From NCBI RefSeq assembly GCF_000970205.1, contig NZ_CP009512.1, forward strand, positions 558,001 to 622,000: 64,000 bases of DNA, read 5' to 3'. Within the stretch, counting starts at the first letter, position 1; each line of letters begins with the position of its first letter. This DNA is from Methanosarcina mazei S-6 (GTDB lineage: Archaea; Halobacteriota; Methanosarcinia; Methanosarcinales; Methanosarcinaceae). The notes beneath the pieces were generated by a model that worked only from the letters and a program-made list of their open reading frames with translations, was not told the DNA's origin and ran no database searches. This document shows positions 16,404-25,965 of this stretch, piece after piece. The translations under genes were made by a program, and so were the position numbers.

Positions 16404-18566
16404 TTACGGTTTTTTTTTCAATTTATATATTGTGGCTGAACCCTCGTAAACAGGTTCGAAATAGGCTTTATTTTCGAATTTTTTCGTATTTACGTCATAT
16501 ACCTGCCTTTCAAGAGTTCCGATATATACATAGGTTACGTTATATTTTTCTATAAGCTCAATTGCTTCCTCTTCACTGCCCGTTGAATAAATCAGGCTGA
16601 CGTCTCCTATCCTCTTTTTCACTTCTTCATGGTCTCTTCCCCAGAACCTCTCATGCCTTGCCCATCCTATGACCGCAGGAATCCCCGTGTTTGAAGAGAC
16701 GCGGCAGGCATAACTGTAGCTGCTGTCATCTTCCGAGGTTTCGAGAATTACAGGCGAGCCTTTGATATTCGCCTGCATCCACCTTATGGCGTTGTAGTCT
16801 CCCCTGTCCAGTTCCCGCATGTACTCCATCCCGTCAAGGGAAGGTTCGGCATTCATCTCTTTTATTCTTGTAACGGTCGATACTGCAGGAAAAATGGCGC
16901 AGCAGATTATCAGGATCACAAGAATAACTGACCATCCTTTTTTTACAAACTGCTTCAAAGTTTTTCTGTTTCCGGATCTGGCCGCGTAATGGGAATTAAG
17001 GTCATAATATGAATAAGCAGCTGAAATAGCAAGAAAGATCCACAGGTGCATATAAAATTTGAAAACCGTGTTCATACGGGCAAACTCCCCGGAAATGGGG
17101 TCGTCAAGGAAAATAACCTCGCAGAGGAGAGCGATAAAGCTAGCTGCTGATATCAGGAGATATACAAACCCTGACGCGCTCCGCTCAGGAATATCCTTAA
17201 GGAATAGAAGCAGGGAAAAAACAAACACAGGCAAAAGGACTGCAAGCAGGGGAATAGACCATGCTTTTGAAAGCAATGCTGAAACCCCTGCAAGCAGGAC
17301 AAAAAATACTATTTTCCTTCTGGAGTCCAGGCGGGTGATAAGGAATGAAAATACCAGGAAGAGAAAAAGCCCGAAAAGAATCAGGAATCTATCAGTCTCC
17401 GTCCTTAACTCAGGCAGGACGAAATCAAACCCTCCTGCTGCCTGAGGATTAAAATCCAGGTAAAAAAGCAAATAGGGAAGGAAACTGAAAATGGAAATAA
17501 AGATCATCGAATTGGAAAATTTTGCAACAGCAGCGAATAAATTTCTATTATGGACATAATCCCCGCAGTAGAATGCAAAAATAACAAGAAATGCCAGACC
17601 GAAGTATACAGGAAAGTCCCAGGAGTTGAATGGGAATAAAAAACCCAGAGACATTGAAAACATAAGAAGTGCAAGGCTGTTTTCAAATATTGAGTCCTCA
17701 TTTTTCCTGAAATGCATATTCAGGAGAAACGCAAGTACAAGAAGCTGAAAAGGGATTGCAAGCATATGGGAGTGAAGGTCGCCGTGTATGAAGCTGAAGT
17801 ACGGGAATTCGTTTATTGTAAAAGGGATGACTCTTGAGCTGCTCCAGTAGTATCCTCCCAGGGCCTGCTCATGCCTGATGTACACCGATACAAATTCTAT
17901 GAGCCCCTGCAGGTTTCCAAGAAGCATCCCAAAAACTGCAGTCAATATTCCATACCTGATTTTTCCACGTGTAAGGTTATATCCCATGCCGAAAAATGCG
18001 TTCAGGGACAGGGCAAAAGTCAGCGCGACTGCCAGGTTAAAAAGAATGGAAGGTTTTACTGCACTGAGTTTTCCAAATACGGCTACTGAGAGATACCCGA
18101 AATAGTAATAAAAATCCATGAGCCCGCCTGCAAACCATGGGTCCTGAGGGGGAAAGGAGCTGGCCCTTATTACTGCATTTAAAAATGCAAAGTCCATGAA
18201 TTTTTCATGTCTATATATCTCGGGCAGATAAGTGCGTACAAGCAGAAAAAAAAAGAAGCCTGATGCAAATACCAGTTCGTTTACTACAAGAACTTTCCTG
18301 CCCGGAAAAAATTTCTGTTTCCTGTAAAGGAAAATGGATACGGAGCAGAGAAGGAAAAATGCAATCAGGACAGCTGTAAAGCTGAAACCCAGTATATACG
18401 AAAAAATCCAGGAAAGATAGGTAACAAGCATAATTCCGAGGGCTCTGGAAACAGAATATCCTCCGTCAGCAAGCCGGTTTCCTGCACTTCTTATGAATGG
18501 AACCGAAATAAAGCTCAGGGCTTCTATAAGAAAAAACCATATAATTATATGCAGATATTCTGACAC
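16404..18566 (-). CDS. DUF2298 (YYY-type) polytopic membrane protein
   Basis: Protein of 720 residues with about fourteen membrane helices and the DUF2298 segment AFLNAVIRASSFPPQDPWFAGGLMDFYYYFGY near residue 130. A soluble region near 590-700 precedes the end. The family is related to membrane glycosyltransferases of the GT-C type and is common in archaea and Chloroflexi; a role in surface glycan assembly fits the neighbouring GT2 gene on the same strand. GTG start at 18566 follows GGGGAGGGG. Exact reaction unknown. Confidence 0.88.
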   Translation of the reverse strand: MSEYLHIIIWFFLIEALSFISVPFIRSAGNRLADGGYSVSRALGIMLVTYLSWIFSYILGFSFTAVLIAFFLLCSVSIFLYRKQKFFPGRKVLVVNELVFASGFFFFLLVRTYLPEIYRHEKFMDFAFLNAVIRASSFPPQDPWFAGGLMDFYYYFGYLSVAVFGKLSAVKPSILFNLAVALTFALSLNAFFGMGYNLTRGKIRYGILTAVFGMLLGNLQGLIEFVSVYIRHEQALGGYYWSSSRVIPFTINEFPYFSFIHGDLHSHMLAIPFQLLVLAFLLNMHFRKNEDSIFENSLALLMFSMSLGFLFPFNSWDFPVYFGLAFLVIFAFYCGDYVHNRNLFAAVAKFSNSMIFISIFSFLPYLLFYLDFNPQAAGGFDFVLPELRTETDRFLILFGLFLFLVFSFLITRLDSRRKIVFFVLLAGVSALLSKAWSIPLLAVLLPVFVFSLLLFLKDIPERSASGFVYLLISAASFIALLCEVIFLDDPISGEFARMNTVFKFYMHLWIFLAISAAYSYYDLNSHYAARSGNRKTLKQFVKKGWSVILVILIICCAIFPAVSTVTRIKEMNAEPSLDGMEYMRELDRGDYNAIRWMQANIKGSPVILETSEDDSSYSYACRVSSNTGIPAVIGWARHERFWGRDHEEVKKRIGDVSLIYSTGSEEEAIELIEKYNVTYVYIGTLERQVYDVNTKKFENKAYFEPVYEGSATIYKLKKKP

Positions 18567-19107
18567 TGTCCCCTCCCCTGCATGTAAAAAGAAGCCTTTC
18601 AGTTGAAGCCCACCTTCAGTTTACTGGCAAATTCAGTTCTTATTTCTGCTTTATTCTGAAGCCCCAAACTTCAAATCTGAAGTACTCTTTTCAAGACATG
18701 GTTGTTATAACGTACCCACTTCAAATTACATCGTTGAAAATTTCATTTAATTGCGGTACTGGCATATTTTCCGTATGTGTATTCTGCAAAATCACATTCC
18801 TGAGCTTTTCTGTAAAAAACGTATCTGGAGCCCCCAAACTTATCCAGTATAGTATTTACGAGCCGGTATAGCCTCAGGATATCCCTTAAAATGTCCTCAC
18901 AAATCTCGTTTTCATTTTTTTAAATCCATAAGGACCTGCATATATTGATAATATATATTTTGTTAATATACTTATCTTTCCGTAAAGGGAACTTGTTTTT
19001 CTTTTCCTTCCTGTATTATTCTTTAAAATTATCTTTAAAATTATTTGAACAAATTTGCAACGAATTTACTGCGGTATTTGTTATCTTAAAATAGGCCTTT
19101 GTAAATA
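18567..19107. other. Long intergenic region before aldehyde dehydrogenase
   Basis: A 541-bp divergent spacer. It contains AT-rich TATA-like stretches (for example gataatatatatttt near 18950) and shared promoter space for the minus-strand membrane gene and the plus-strand dehydrogenase. No ORF or strong hairpin is evident. Confidence 0.4.
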
Positions 19108-20547
19108 ATGGTAGCCATGAAAATGCAGATTAATGGAAAAGCGGCAGGATCATGTGGCGGCGAGTGCTTTGACGTTAGAAATCCTGCAACATGCGAACTT
19201 CTTGAGCAGGTCCCGAGAGGCACGGAAGAGGATGTTGCCCTTGCGGTAGAAGCCGCTTTATCAGCTTTTGAAGGCTGGGCTTCTATCTCTCCACAGCAGA
19301 GAGGCATGGTTTTTTACAGGGCTGCCGGGCTTGTAAGGCAGAGGAAGGAGGAGCTTGCTGCCCTGCTCACACAGGAACAGGGGAAGCCTCTTGCAGAAGC
19401 CAGAAACGAACTGGAAGGCTTCTCGCATGTGCTTGAATACTACTGCGGGCTTGCAGGCAGTTTGAGGGGTGACTTTATCCCTGTTACGGGAAATGGCTAT
19501 TCTTTTACCGTAAAAAAACCTCTGGGTGTCTGTGCAGCCATCATCCCCTGGAACATGCCTGCCCTGATTATGGGGTGGAAAATTGCACCTGCCCTTATTT
19601 CAGGCAACACTTTTGTGCTAAAACCTGCAAGCAGCACTCCCCTCACAAACCTCACCCTGGCTTCTATCCTGAATGAAGCCGGTCTTCCAGCAGGAGTCCT
19701 GAACGTTGTCACAGGCTCTGGAGAGATTGCAGGAGAAAGCCTTGTCCGCAGCCCTGATGTAAGAAAAATTTCTTTTACAGGGGAATCCGGGACAGGAAAA
19801 AGGATATCCGAGCTTGCAGCCAGCGGGATGAAAAGGGTTACTCTTGAGCTGGGCGGAAGCGACCCCATGATTGTATGTGATGATGCCAATCTCGAAAGTG
19901 CAGTTGCAGGAGCCATCAGGGGGAGATTTTACAATTGCGGCCAGACCTGTACTGCTGTCAAAAGGCTGTATGTTTTTGAATCCGTTGCCAGGGAGTTCAT
20001 AAGAAAACTCGAAGAAGGAGTTAAGAGATTAAAAGTCGGAAACGGACTGGATAAGGATACGGATATGGGGCCTCTCAATAACCACAGCCAGTTTGAATAC
20101 ATAAAAGAGCTGGTAGCAGGAATTGAGGAGAAGGGTGAAGGCAGAATAATTGCAGGGGGAAAAGCCCCTTCATTCAAAGGCATGGGTAAAGGATATTTCT
20201 TTGAGCCGACTCTCGTTTCAGATGTCCCCGGAGATTCCAGGCTCCTTAAGGAGGAGGTGTTCGGACCTTTGCTGCCCATAGTTACAGTAAGGAATCTCGA
20301 TGAGGCTATAGAAGAGGCAAACAGGAGCATTTATGGTCTTGGAGCATCCATCTGGACAAAAGACCTGGACAGGATAAGGATGGGATGCGAGCAGTTGAAT
20401 GCGGGAATTATATGGGTTAACCAGCACCTTAAGGTAGCCCCGGAAGTTCCTTTCGGAGGAGTTAAAGAGAGCGGGTTTGGAAGAGAAAACGGGCCTGACA
20501 TCCTTTCCGAATACCTCGAAACCAGGACCATAATGTTAAAAACCTGA
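19108..20547 (+). CDS. NAD(P)-dependent aldehyde dehydrogenase
   Basis: Protein of 479 residues of the aldehyde dehydrogenase superfamily, oxidising an aldehyde to the acid. Catalytic C281 (NCGQTCTA) and general base E247 (LELGGSD) are present, with IIPWNMP near 150 and the cofactor loop FTGESGTGK near 225. The C-terminal VPFGGVKESGFGREN is typical. Substrate unclear; lactaldehyde or succinate-semialdehyde type enzymes are closest in feel. Start at ATG 19108; ATG 19117 is nearly equivalent. Single gene by spacing. Confidence 0.93.
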   Translation: MVAMKMQINGKAAGSCGGECFDVRNPATCELLEQVPRGTEEDVALAVEAALSAFEGWASISPQQRGMVFYRAAGLVRQRKEELAALLTQEQGKPLAEARNELEGFSHVLEYYCGLAGSLRGDFIPVTGNGYSFTVKKPLGVCAAIIPWNMPALIMGWKIAPALISGNTFVLKPASSTPLTNLTLASILNEAGLPAGVLNVVTGSGEIAGESLVRSPDVRKISFTGESGTGKRISELAASGMKRVTLELGGSDPMIVCDDANLESAVAGAIRGRFYNCGQTCTAVKRLYVFESVAREFIRKLEEGVKRLKVGNGLDKDTDMGPLNNHSQFEYIKELVAGIEEKGEGRIIAGGKAPSFKGMGKGYFFEPTLVSDVPGDSRLLKEEVFGPLLPIVTVRNLDEAIEEANRSIYGLGASIWTKDLDRIRMGCEQLNAGIIWVNQHLKVAPEVPFGGVKESGFGRENGPDILSEYLETRTIMLKT

Positions 20548-20708
20548 ATTTAATAACACGGAAACCGGTAAACAGAATTTGTAAAATCGGGTTTTTAATG
20601 CTGATCTGTCTGGAAGGAAAAATAAAGATTTTAAATAAAGGTTTTCGATGAGCCTTGATCAGCCGGCTCACCGAGCTTCTTCATTATACCGATTTTAACT
20701 TCCTTATC

Positions 20709-20978
20709 TTATTTTTTGTACTTGGGAAGGAGCTGCATGAATTCTGAAGCTTCCATTACGGGGACGCTGTCAATCACGCAGATATCAGACCAGGGCAGGT
20801 TGAATGCTCCGTAAGCTTCGGCACTTTCTGCTTCGTAGAGAATGTAATAGCGGTTTCCGGAAAGGTCAACCCACTGGTTGATTATATCAATTCCTTCGGG
20901 AACTTCCAGTTTCTTGAAGTGCTCAAGAATCTTGTCGCGATTCGAAGGGTCCCAGGTACTAACGTCCATGAATAACAT
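20709..20978 (-). CDS. DUF3303 family small protein
   Basis: Protein of 89 residues with the DUF3303 pattern MLFMDVSTWDPSNRD at the start and YYILYEAESAEAY in the middle, a small ferredoxin-like alpha/beta fold common in methanogens. No catalytic residues are known. Preceded by GAGGAGTGG, a good ribosome binding site. Stands alone. Confidence 0.8.
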   Translation of the reverse strand: MLFMDVSTWDPSNRDKILEHFKKLEVPEGIDIINQWVDLSGNRYYILYEAESAEAYGAFNLPWSDICVIDSVPVMEASEFMQLLPKYKK

Positions 20979-21144
20979 CTTTTACCACTCCTCATATTTT
21001 TTTTACGCCGCCCATACCCCTTCCCGGAAGCCTGGCAGCTTCTATTTAGCATCCGGGTTATTTTTTGGAAATTCAGCCTTAAAATAAATTTTTTCTTATC
21101 TTTCTTTCATGTTATGGCTGTGTACTCCCAAAAAGCCGGTTCAC

Positions 21145-21256
21145 GGCAGAAATTCAGAACATTTTTTGTTTTTCTGCCTCCCCTCGCTTTGGCACTCTCA
21201 ATTCCCCGTGGGTGACAAATTAGGCAAGGCAGGCAGCCTTGCAGAAGAGATTCTGC
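21145..21256. ncRNA. Candidate structured RNA, three hairpins
   Basis: Three perfect stems in 112 bp: GGCAGAAA 21145-21152 with TTTCTGCC 21171-21178; GCAAGGC 21224-21230 with GCCTTGC 21236-21242; GCAGAA 21241-21246 with TTCTGC 21251-21256. The last two share a GC and so are mutually exclusive at that point, a switch-like layout. It lies in a 461-bp gene-free gap. The strand is uncertain; a weak TATA-like ttaaaataaat lies near 21080 for a plus-strand transcript. Confidence 0.4.
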
Positions 21257-21439
21257 AGGCACAGACATTATAATATCATCACTTAGGATATATAATAGTT
21301 CGTCCGAAAGGATTGTTTTGAGTTAAACGTCCTTATTTATATATTCAACTTTATTTTTTAAATTTTATATTTACTTTTGAATAGCCCCCGGCAATTAGCT
21401 TATATTATTCGATATAACCGAAATATTTTTCCAGTTATT

Positions 21440-22771
21440 TTACTTCTCATCGTATCCTGTCTTTTCTTTTTCTTTCCTCAATAACTCCACTGATTGAAAT
21501 CCTGCTTTTACCGAGCCGTTCATGCTCCTTTCCGGGTAATTGCTTGAGGAAAACATGCCTGCAAGGTAGAGCCCTGAAGGACCTGCAGCAAAAGGAAGCA
21601 CCTTTTCCAGATAACCCTGTTCGTATACTGGAGCAGTATCCATCCTGCGGTATAGCCTTGTCCAGCGCACATCTTTTCTTGATAATTTGGGAAACATTTT
21701 TTCGAGCCCTTTTAAATAGGAATCTATAACATCTGTGTCTTTTTGCGTCCAGAGGGGACTTTTTCTGTCCTGGAAATAAGACGTTACATACACAAGGTTT
21801 TCTCCGTAATCGTCAAAAGGCAAAAAATTAGTGTGCTCGATTACGGCTCCAAAGGGCACATCTGCTTTTATGTTTAGCCAGTAATTTCCGTCTTCCATAA
21901 GGCTCCTGTCAAGCCCTATCAGAGCACATGCAGTCCCCTGATAACGTATACTCTTCAGGGTCTCGTGAAGGTCTCCCAGTTTACCTCCGGTAATCGCATC
22001 AAGCACCGCTGGTTCTGCAGTCGAGATCACTGCGTCGCAGGGTATGAAATCCCCGTTAACCTTCACGCCCTGCACTGCATTGGCTTTAATTACGATTTCT
22101 GTTACTTCCCTGTCTGTTCTGATTTCCCCTCCGTTTGCTGTTATCTCTCCTGCCAGGGCTTCTATAAGGGAGTTAAACCCTCCTCTCATGTAACCCAGTT
22201 TCTCTCCTTCTGCTCCCCTGTCCGACCTTATTTTTACCCTTCCGATAACCCAGGCAGCTGAAACATTTTCTGCATTATCCCCGAATTTGCTTTTCATCAG
22301 GGGGGCAAAAAAATTCTCGTACACGGATTTCCCTGCAGTATCAAGAATCCACTCTTTTGCTTTTATCCTGTCATAGGGAGCCGTGTCTTTTATCAGCTTT
22401 ATTCTCAGGACCAGCATGCCCAGTTTTGCCAGGTCAAGAATGGAAAGGGGGCTGAAGTGTAAGATCTCAACAGGCGTATTCATTGGATAATTTTTACCGT
22501 CCACGAAATAAGCGTTTTTTCCTTTAAGCCACAGCATTTGCTTTTCAAGCCCGAGTTCTTTTATAAGGGCGAGGAGTTCGGAATCACTCCTGAATATATG
22601 GTGGTAATATTTTTCGATAAAGTATTTTTTTCCTTCATTCTCAATAGAGTAACTTGCAGACATCCCCCCAATATCAGGATCTTTTTCAAAAATTATTACT
22701 TCATCAGATTTACAGAGCCTGTAACCAGCAGACAAACCGGCAAGTCCGCTTCCGATTATCACTATTTTCAT
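21440..22771 (-). CDS. FAD-dependent amine-oxidase-like oxidoreductase
   Basis: Protein of 443 residues beginning with the dinucleotide-binding motif MKIVIIGSGLAGLSAG and followed by IFEKDPDIGGMS (FAD ribose and diphosphate binding). The C-terminal GLYLAGMFSSSNYPERSMNGSVKAG is the second FAD motif of the protoporphyrinogen oxidase/UDP-galactopyranose mutase/phytoene desaturase group. In archaea such proteins often lie near glycan genes, but no partner is adjacent here. Substrate unknown. Confidence 0.88.
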   Translation of the reverse strand: MKIVIIGSGLAGLSAGYRLCKSDEVIIFEKDPDIGGMSASYSIENEGKKYFIEKYYHHIFRSDSELLALIKELGLEKQMLWLKGKNAYFVDGKNYPMNTPVEILHFSPLSILDLAKLGMLVLRIKLIKDTAPYDRIKAKEWILDTAGKSVYENFFAPLMKSKFGDNAENVSAAWVIGRVKIRSDRGAEGEKLGYMRGGFNSLIEALAGEITANGGEIRTDREVTEIVIKANAVQGVKVNGDFIPCDAVISTAEPAVLDAITGGKLGDLHETLKSIRYQGTACALIGLDRSLMEDGNYWLNIKADVPFGAVIEHTNFLPFDDYGENLVYVTSYFQDRKSPLWTQKDTDVIDSYLKGLEKMFPKLSRKDVRWTRLYRRMDTAPVYEQGYLEKVLPFAAGPSGLYLAGMFSSSNYPERSMNGSVKAGFQSVELLRKEKEKTGYDEK

Positions 22772-23056
22772 GTTTATTTTTTCCTTCTATTCATTAAATT
22801 TTTAAACTAATTTTGATAGTTGATTTTTATGATTATAAAACTCCCGCATACAAAAATAGATGGATTCTATGTATCAAATAGATGGATTCTGAGTATTATC
22901 TTCTCGTAGAGTGATTTTCTAGAATGACAGCTTCTTAAAAGCCATTTTGCATATCGCTCTGTCTAACCGATATATATACGTTAAACTAATTTATATCATA
23001 GTACACGACATATTGAATTCAGTGTTATCCCGTTTTTAATTTAACGAGGTCCAGGG

Positions 23057-25789
23057 TTGTACTACGATCAGGATATCAGCTCGGTTTTTGGGGAACTGAG
23101 GACATCAGTAAAGGGGCTGAGCCCCGAAGATGCCGAAAAGAGACTGGAAGAATACGGAAAAAACGAGCTTAAAGAAAAAGAAAAAGTCTCTGTTTTCAGG
23201 CTCTTTCTCTCGCAATTTAAAAGCATTCTAATTCTCATCCTTGTAATTGCTGCCATCGTTTCGGCTCTTCTTGGCGAAGCCATTGATGCTGCTGTGATTT
23301 TATTTACCGTTTTTCTTGCCGGAATCCTCGGTTTTGTTCAAGAGTACAGGGCTGAAAAAGCAATCGAGCTCCTTAAATCTCTTACATCCCCGGAAGCAAC
23401 TGTAGTACGAAATGGCAGTGAAAAAAAAATCCCCTCAACCTATCTGGTTCCCGGAGACATTATTTTGCTCCAGACCGGGGACCGTATTCCTGCAGATGCC
23501 AGGATAATTGAAGAGTTTAACCTCAAAGTCGATGAATCCTCCCTTACCGGGGAATCCGTACCTGCCCAGAAGGTTACCGATGCCCTGCCGGCAGGCACTT
23601 CCGAGGCTGACAGGAATAATATGGTCTATGCAGGGACTGCGGTTGCTTATGGGAGAGGGAAAGCCGTTATTACGGCAACAGGCATGAAAACCTCTTTTGG
23701 AGAACTTGCCGGGCTTCTGGGGACAATAGAAAGGTCAAGGACTCCTCTCCAGGAAAGCCTTGACAAATTCGGCAGGTGGATCGGCGGGGCGACCATAGTA
23801 ATCGTAGCTTTTGTTGCAGTTCTGGGTGTTTTTTTAGGCTTTCCACCTCTTGATATGTTTCTCTGGGGGGTTGCGCTTGCAGTTGCTGCCATACCTGAAG
23901 CTCTGCCTGCGGTTGTCACTGTGGGGCTCGGGCTTGGAGTAAGGCGCATGGTCAAAAGGCATGCCCTTGTAAGAAAACTTCCTTCCGTAGAAACCCTTGG
24001 TGCTACCAATGTCATATGTTCGGATAAAACAGGCACGCTTACCCAGAATAAAATGACAGTTGAGAGGATTTATGTTGACAGGCAGATTCTCAGGGTCACG
24101 GGAGGCGGATATGACCCGGATGGGAAATTCCTGAAAGGAGATTCGGAGAAAGAAGACCCTGAGGTCTCCGGGGACGATATTCACCTTAGGGTCCTGCTGC
24201 TCTCGGCTGCTTTATGTAACGATTCAAACCTCTATAAAGAAGAAGACGGGTGGAAAATCAGGGGAGACCCGACAGAAGCAGCTCTTGTGGTCGCTGCGGC
24301 AAAGGCTGGTTTTGAAAAATCCGAACTTGACAGTAAATATCCCAGGCTTGCGGAAATTCCTTTTTCTTCCGAAAGCAAGAGAATGACCACTTTTAATAAA
24401 CTGGATGATTTTCCCGGGGATGTACTTGATTCCGAACTGGTAGCTTTTTCGAAAGGGGCTCCTGAGGTTATTCTCGGTTCATGCACGAAGATTTTCCTTG
24501 ACGGCGAAATAAAAACTTTAACCCATGGGCAGAAGCAGGAGATCTTAGAGGAAGTAAAAGAGCTTGCTGACCAGGCTCTGAGAGTCATGGCTTTTTCTTT
24601 CCGCCCGTTTGAAGAGGGATTCTCTCCCGAAAAAATCTCTTCCGGGAAAATCCCTGTGGAACGGGCCGAAGAAGATATGGTTTTTTCAGGTTTAACTGGC
24701 ATGAGAGACCCTCCCAGAGAAGAGGTAAAGGCTGCGATCAGAACCTGCGAGGATGCCGGAATCAAGACCGTGATGATAACCGGGGACCATAAGGTTACAG
24801 CGGCTGCAATCGCCCGGGAACTCGGTATTCTGAAAGAGAACGACCTGACACTTACAGGTTCGGAACTTGACAGCCTTGAAGAAAAAGAATTTGAGGACAG
24901 GGTTGAGAGGGTCTCGGTTTATGCACGTGTCTACCCTGCCCACAAATTGAGGGTTGTGGAAGCCCTTAAAAAGAAAGGCTATGTTGTGGCAATGACAGGT
25001 GACGGGGTAAACGATGCCCCTGCCCTTAAAGCTGCGGACATGGGCATAGCCATGGGTATCACGGGCACGGACGTCAGTAAAGAAGCTTCAAGCATGATCC
25101 TTACCGATGATAATTTTGCGTCAATCGTCTCGGCAGTTGAAGAAGGCCGGAATATCTTTAAAAATATTAGAAACTTCATCACATACGGGCTTACCTGCCA
25201 CATAGGGGAGGTACTGATCGTTCTCATAGCAATCCTGGGCTGGCAGATACTTCCTCTTATGGCTGTACAGATCCTGTGGATTAACCTCATTACAGACGGG
25301 CTTCCTCCTATGGCTCTTTCAGTTGAGCCTCCTGATAGGGGGCTTATGAGGCAGAAGCCCAGGAACGTTGAAGAAGGGCTTATTACACGCCGTGAGATAA
25401 CTGCCGGGCTCGGAATAGGGATCCTTGTCACTTTGCAGGCACTGATAGTTTTAGTCTGGTCTCTGGAGAGCGGCTTTTCCCTTTCCAAACTGCAGACAAT
25501 GGTTTTTACACTTGTAGTATTTTCAGAGATGTTTAATGCCTTTAACTGGCGGTCTGACAGGTATTCGGTCTTTTCTCTGGGGCTGTTTACAAACAAAGCC
25601 CTGATTTACGCAGTCCTTACCACGGTGGTCCTGCAGTTGATGGTTATTTATGTCCCGTTCCTTCAACTTGCTTTCAGTACAGTTCCCCTTTCCCTTCCGG
25701 AATGGGGGATCATACTCGCTTTAGCCTCCACCACCCTCATTTCCATGGAAATTGTAAAGCACATAAATAACGGGAAAAGGGCTGATTAA
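23057..25789 (+). CDS. P2A-type cation-transporting ATPase (Ca2+-type)
   Basis: Membrane pump of 910 residues. The actuator motif TGES is at 164-167, the phosphorylation site D323 in DKTGTLTQN, and the hinge TGDGVNDAP at 647-655. Helix 4 contains PEALPAVVTVGL and helix 6 NLITDG, which match Ca2+ site residues (Glu; Asn, Thr, Asp) of SERCA/PMR1-type pumps, so calcium export is the best guess, with Mn2+ possible. TTG start at 23057 follows GAGGT; no upstream ATG is available. The last codons belong to a 28-bp unit that is repeated three more times downstream. Confidence 0.94.
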   Translation: MYYDQDISSVFGELRTSVKGLSPEDAEKRLEEYGKNELKEKEKVSVFRLFLSQFKSILILILVIAAIVSALLGEAIDAAVILFTVFLAGILGFVQEYRAEKAIELLKSLTSPEATVVRNGSEKKIPSTYLVPGDIILLQTGDRIPADARIIEEFNLKVDESSLTGESVPAQKVTDALPAGTSEADRNNMVYAGTAVAYGRGKAVITATGMKTSFGELAGLLGTIERSRTPLQESLDKFGRWIGGATIVIVAFVAVLGVFLGFPPLDMFLWGVALAVAAIPEALPAVVTVGLGLGVRRMVKRHALVRKLPSVETLGATNVICSDKTGTLTQNKMTVERIYVDRQILRVTGGGYDPDGKFLKGDSEKEDPEVSGDDIHLRVLLLSAALCNDSNLYKEEDGWKIRGDPTEAALVVAAAKAGFEKSELDSKYPRLAEIPFSSESKRMTTFNKLDDFPGDVLDSELVAFSKGAPEVILGSCTKIFLDGEIKTLTHGQKQEILEEVKELADQALRVMAFSFRPFEEGFSPEKISSGKIPVERAEEDMVFSGLTGMRDPPREEVKAAIRTCEDAGIKTVMITGDHKVTAAAIARELGILKENDLTLTGSELDSLEEKEFEDRVERVSVYARVYPAHKLRVVEALKKKGYVVAMTGDGVNDAPALKAADMGIAMGITGTDVSKEASSMILTDDNFASIVSAVEEGRNIFKNIRNFITYGLTCHIGEVLIVLIAILGWQILPLMAVQILWINLITDGLPPMALSVEPPDRGLMRQKPRNVEEGLITRREITAGLGIGILVTLQALIVLVWSLESGFSLSKLQTMVFTLVVFSEMFNAFNWRSDRYSVFSLGLFTNKALIYAVLTTVVLQLMVIYVPFLQLAFSTVPLSLPEWGIILALASTTLISMEIVKHINNGKRAD

Positions 25790-25874
25790 CGTAAATAACG
25801 GGGAAAAGTCTGATTAGCATAAATAATGGGGAAAAGTCTGATTAGCATAAATAGTGGGGAAAAGTCTGATTAAA
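25763..25874. repeat. Four tandem 28-bp units spanning the ATPase stop codon
   Basis: Units at 25763-25790, 25791-25818, 25819-25846 and 25847-25874, all of the form ataaataaNgggGaaaag...tgatta. The first unit holds the last eight codons and stop of the ATPase gene, so the array clearly grew out of the coding end. Confidence 0.93.
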
Positions 25875-25965
25875 GGGAACCTTATAAGCGGTGCAGGGGT
25901 ATTTTTTCGTGCCCTATTCTTAAAACTCATGCTCCTGCTCTTTTCAACTTCCGGGTTGTTCACTC

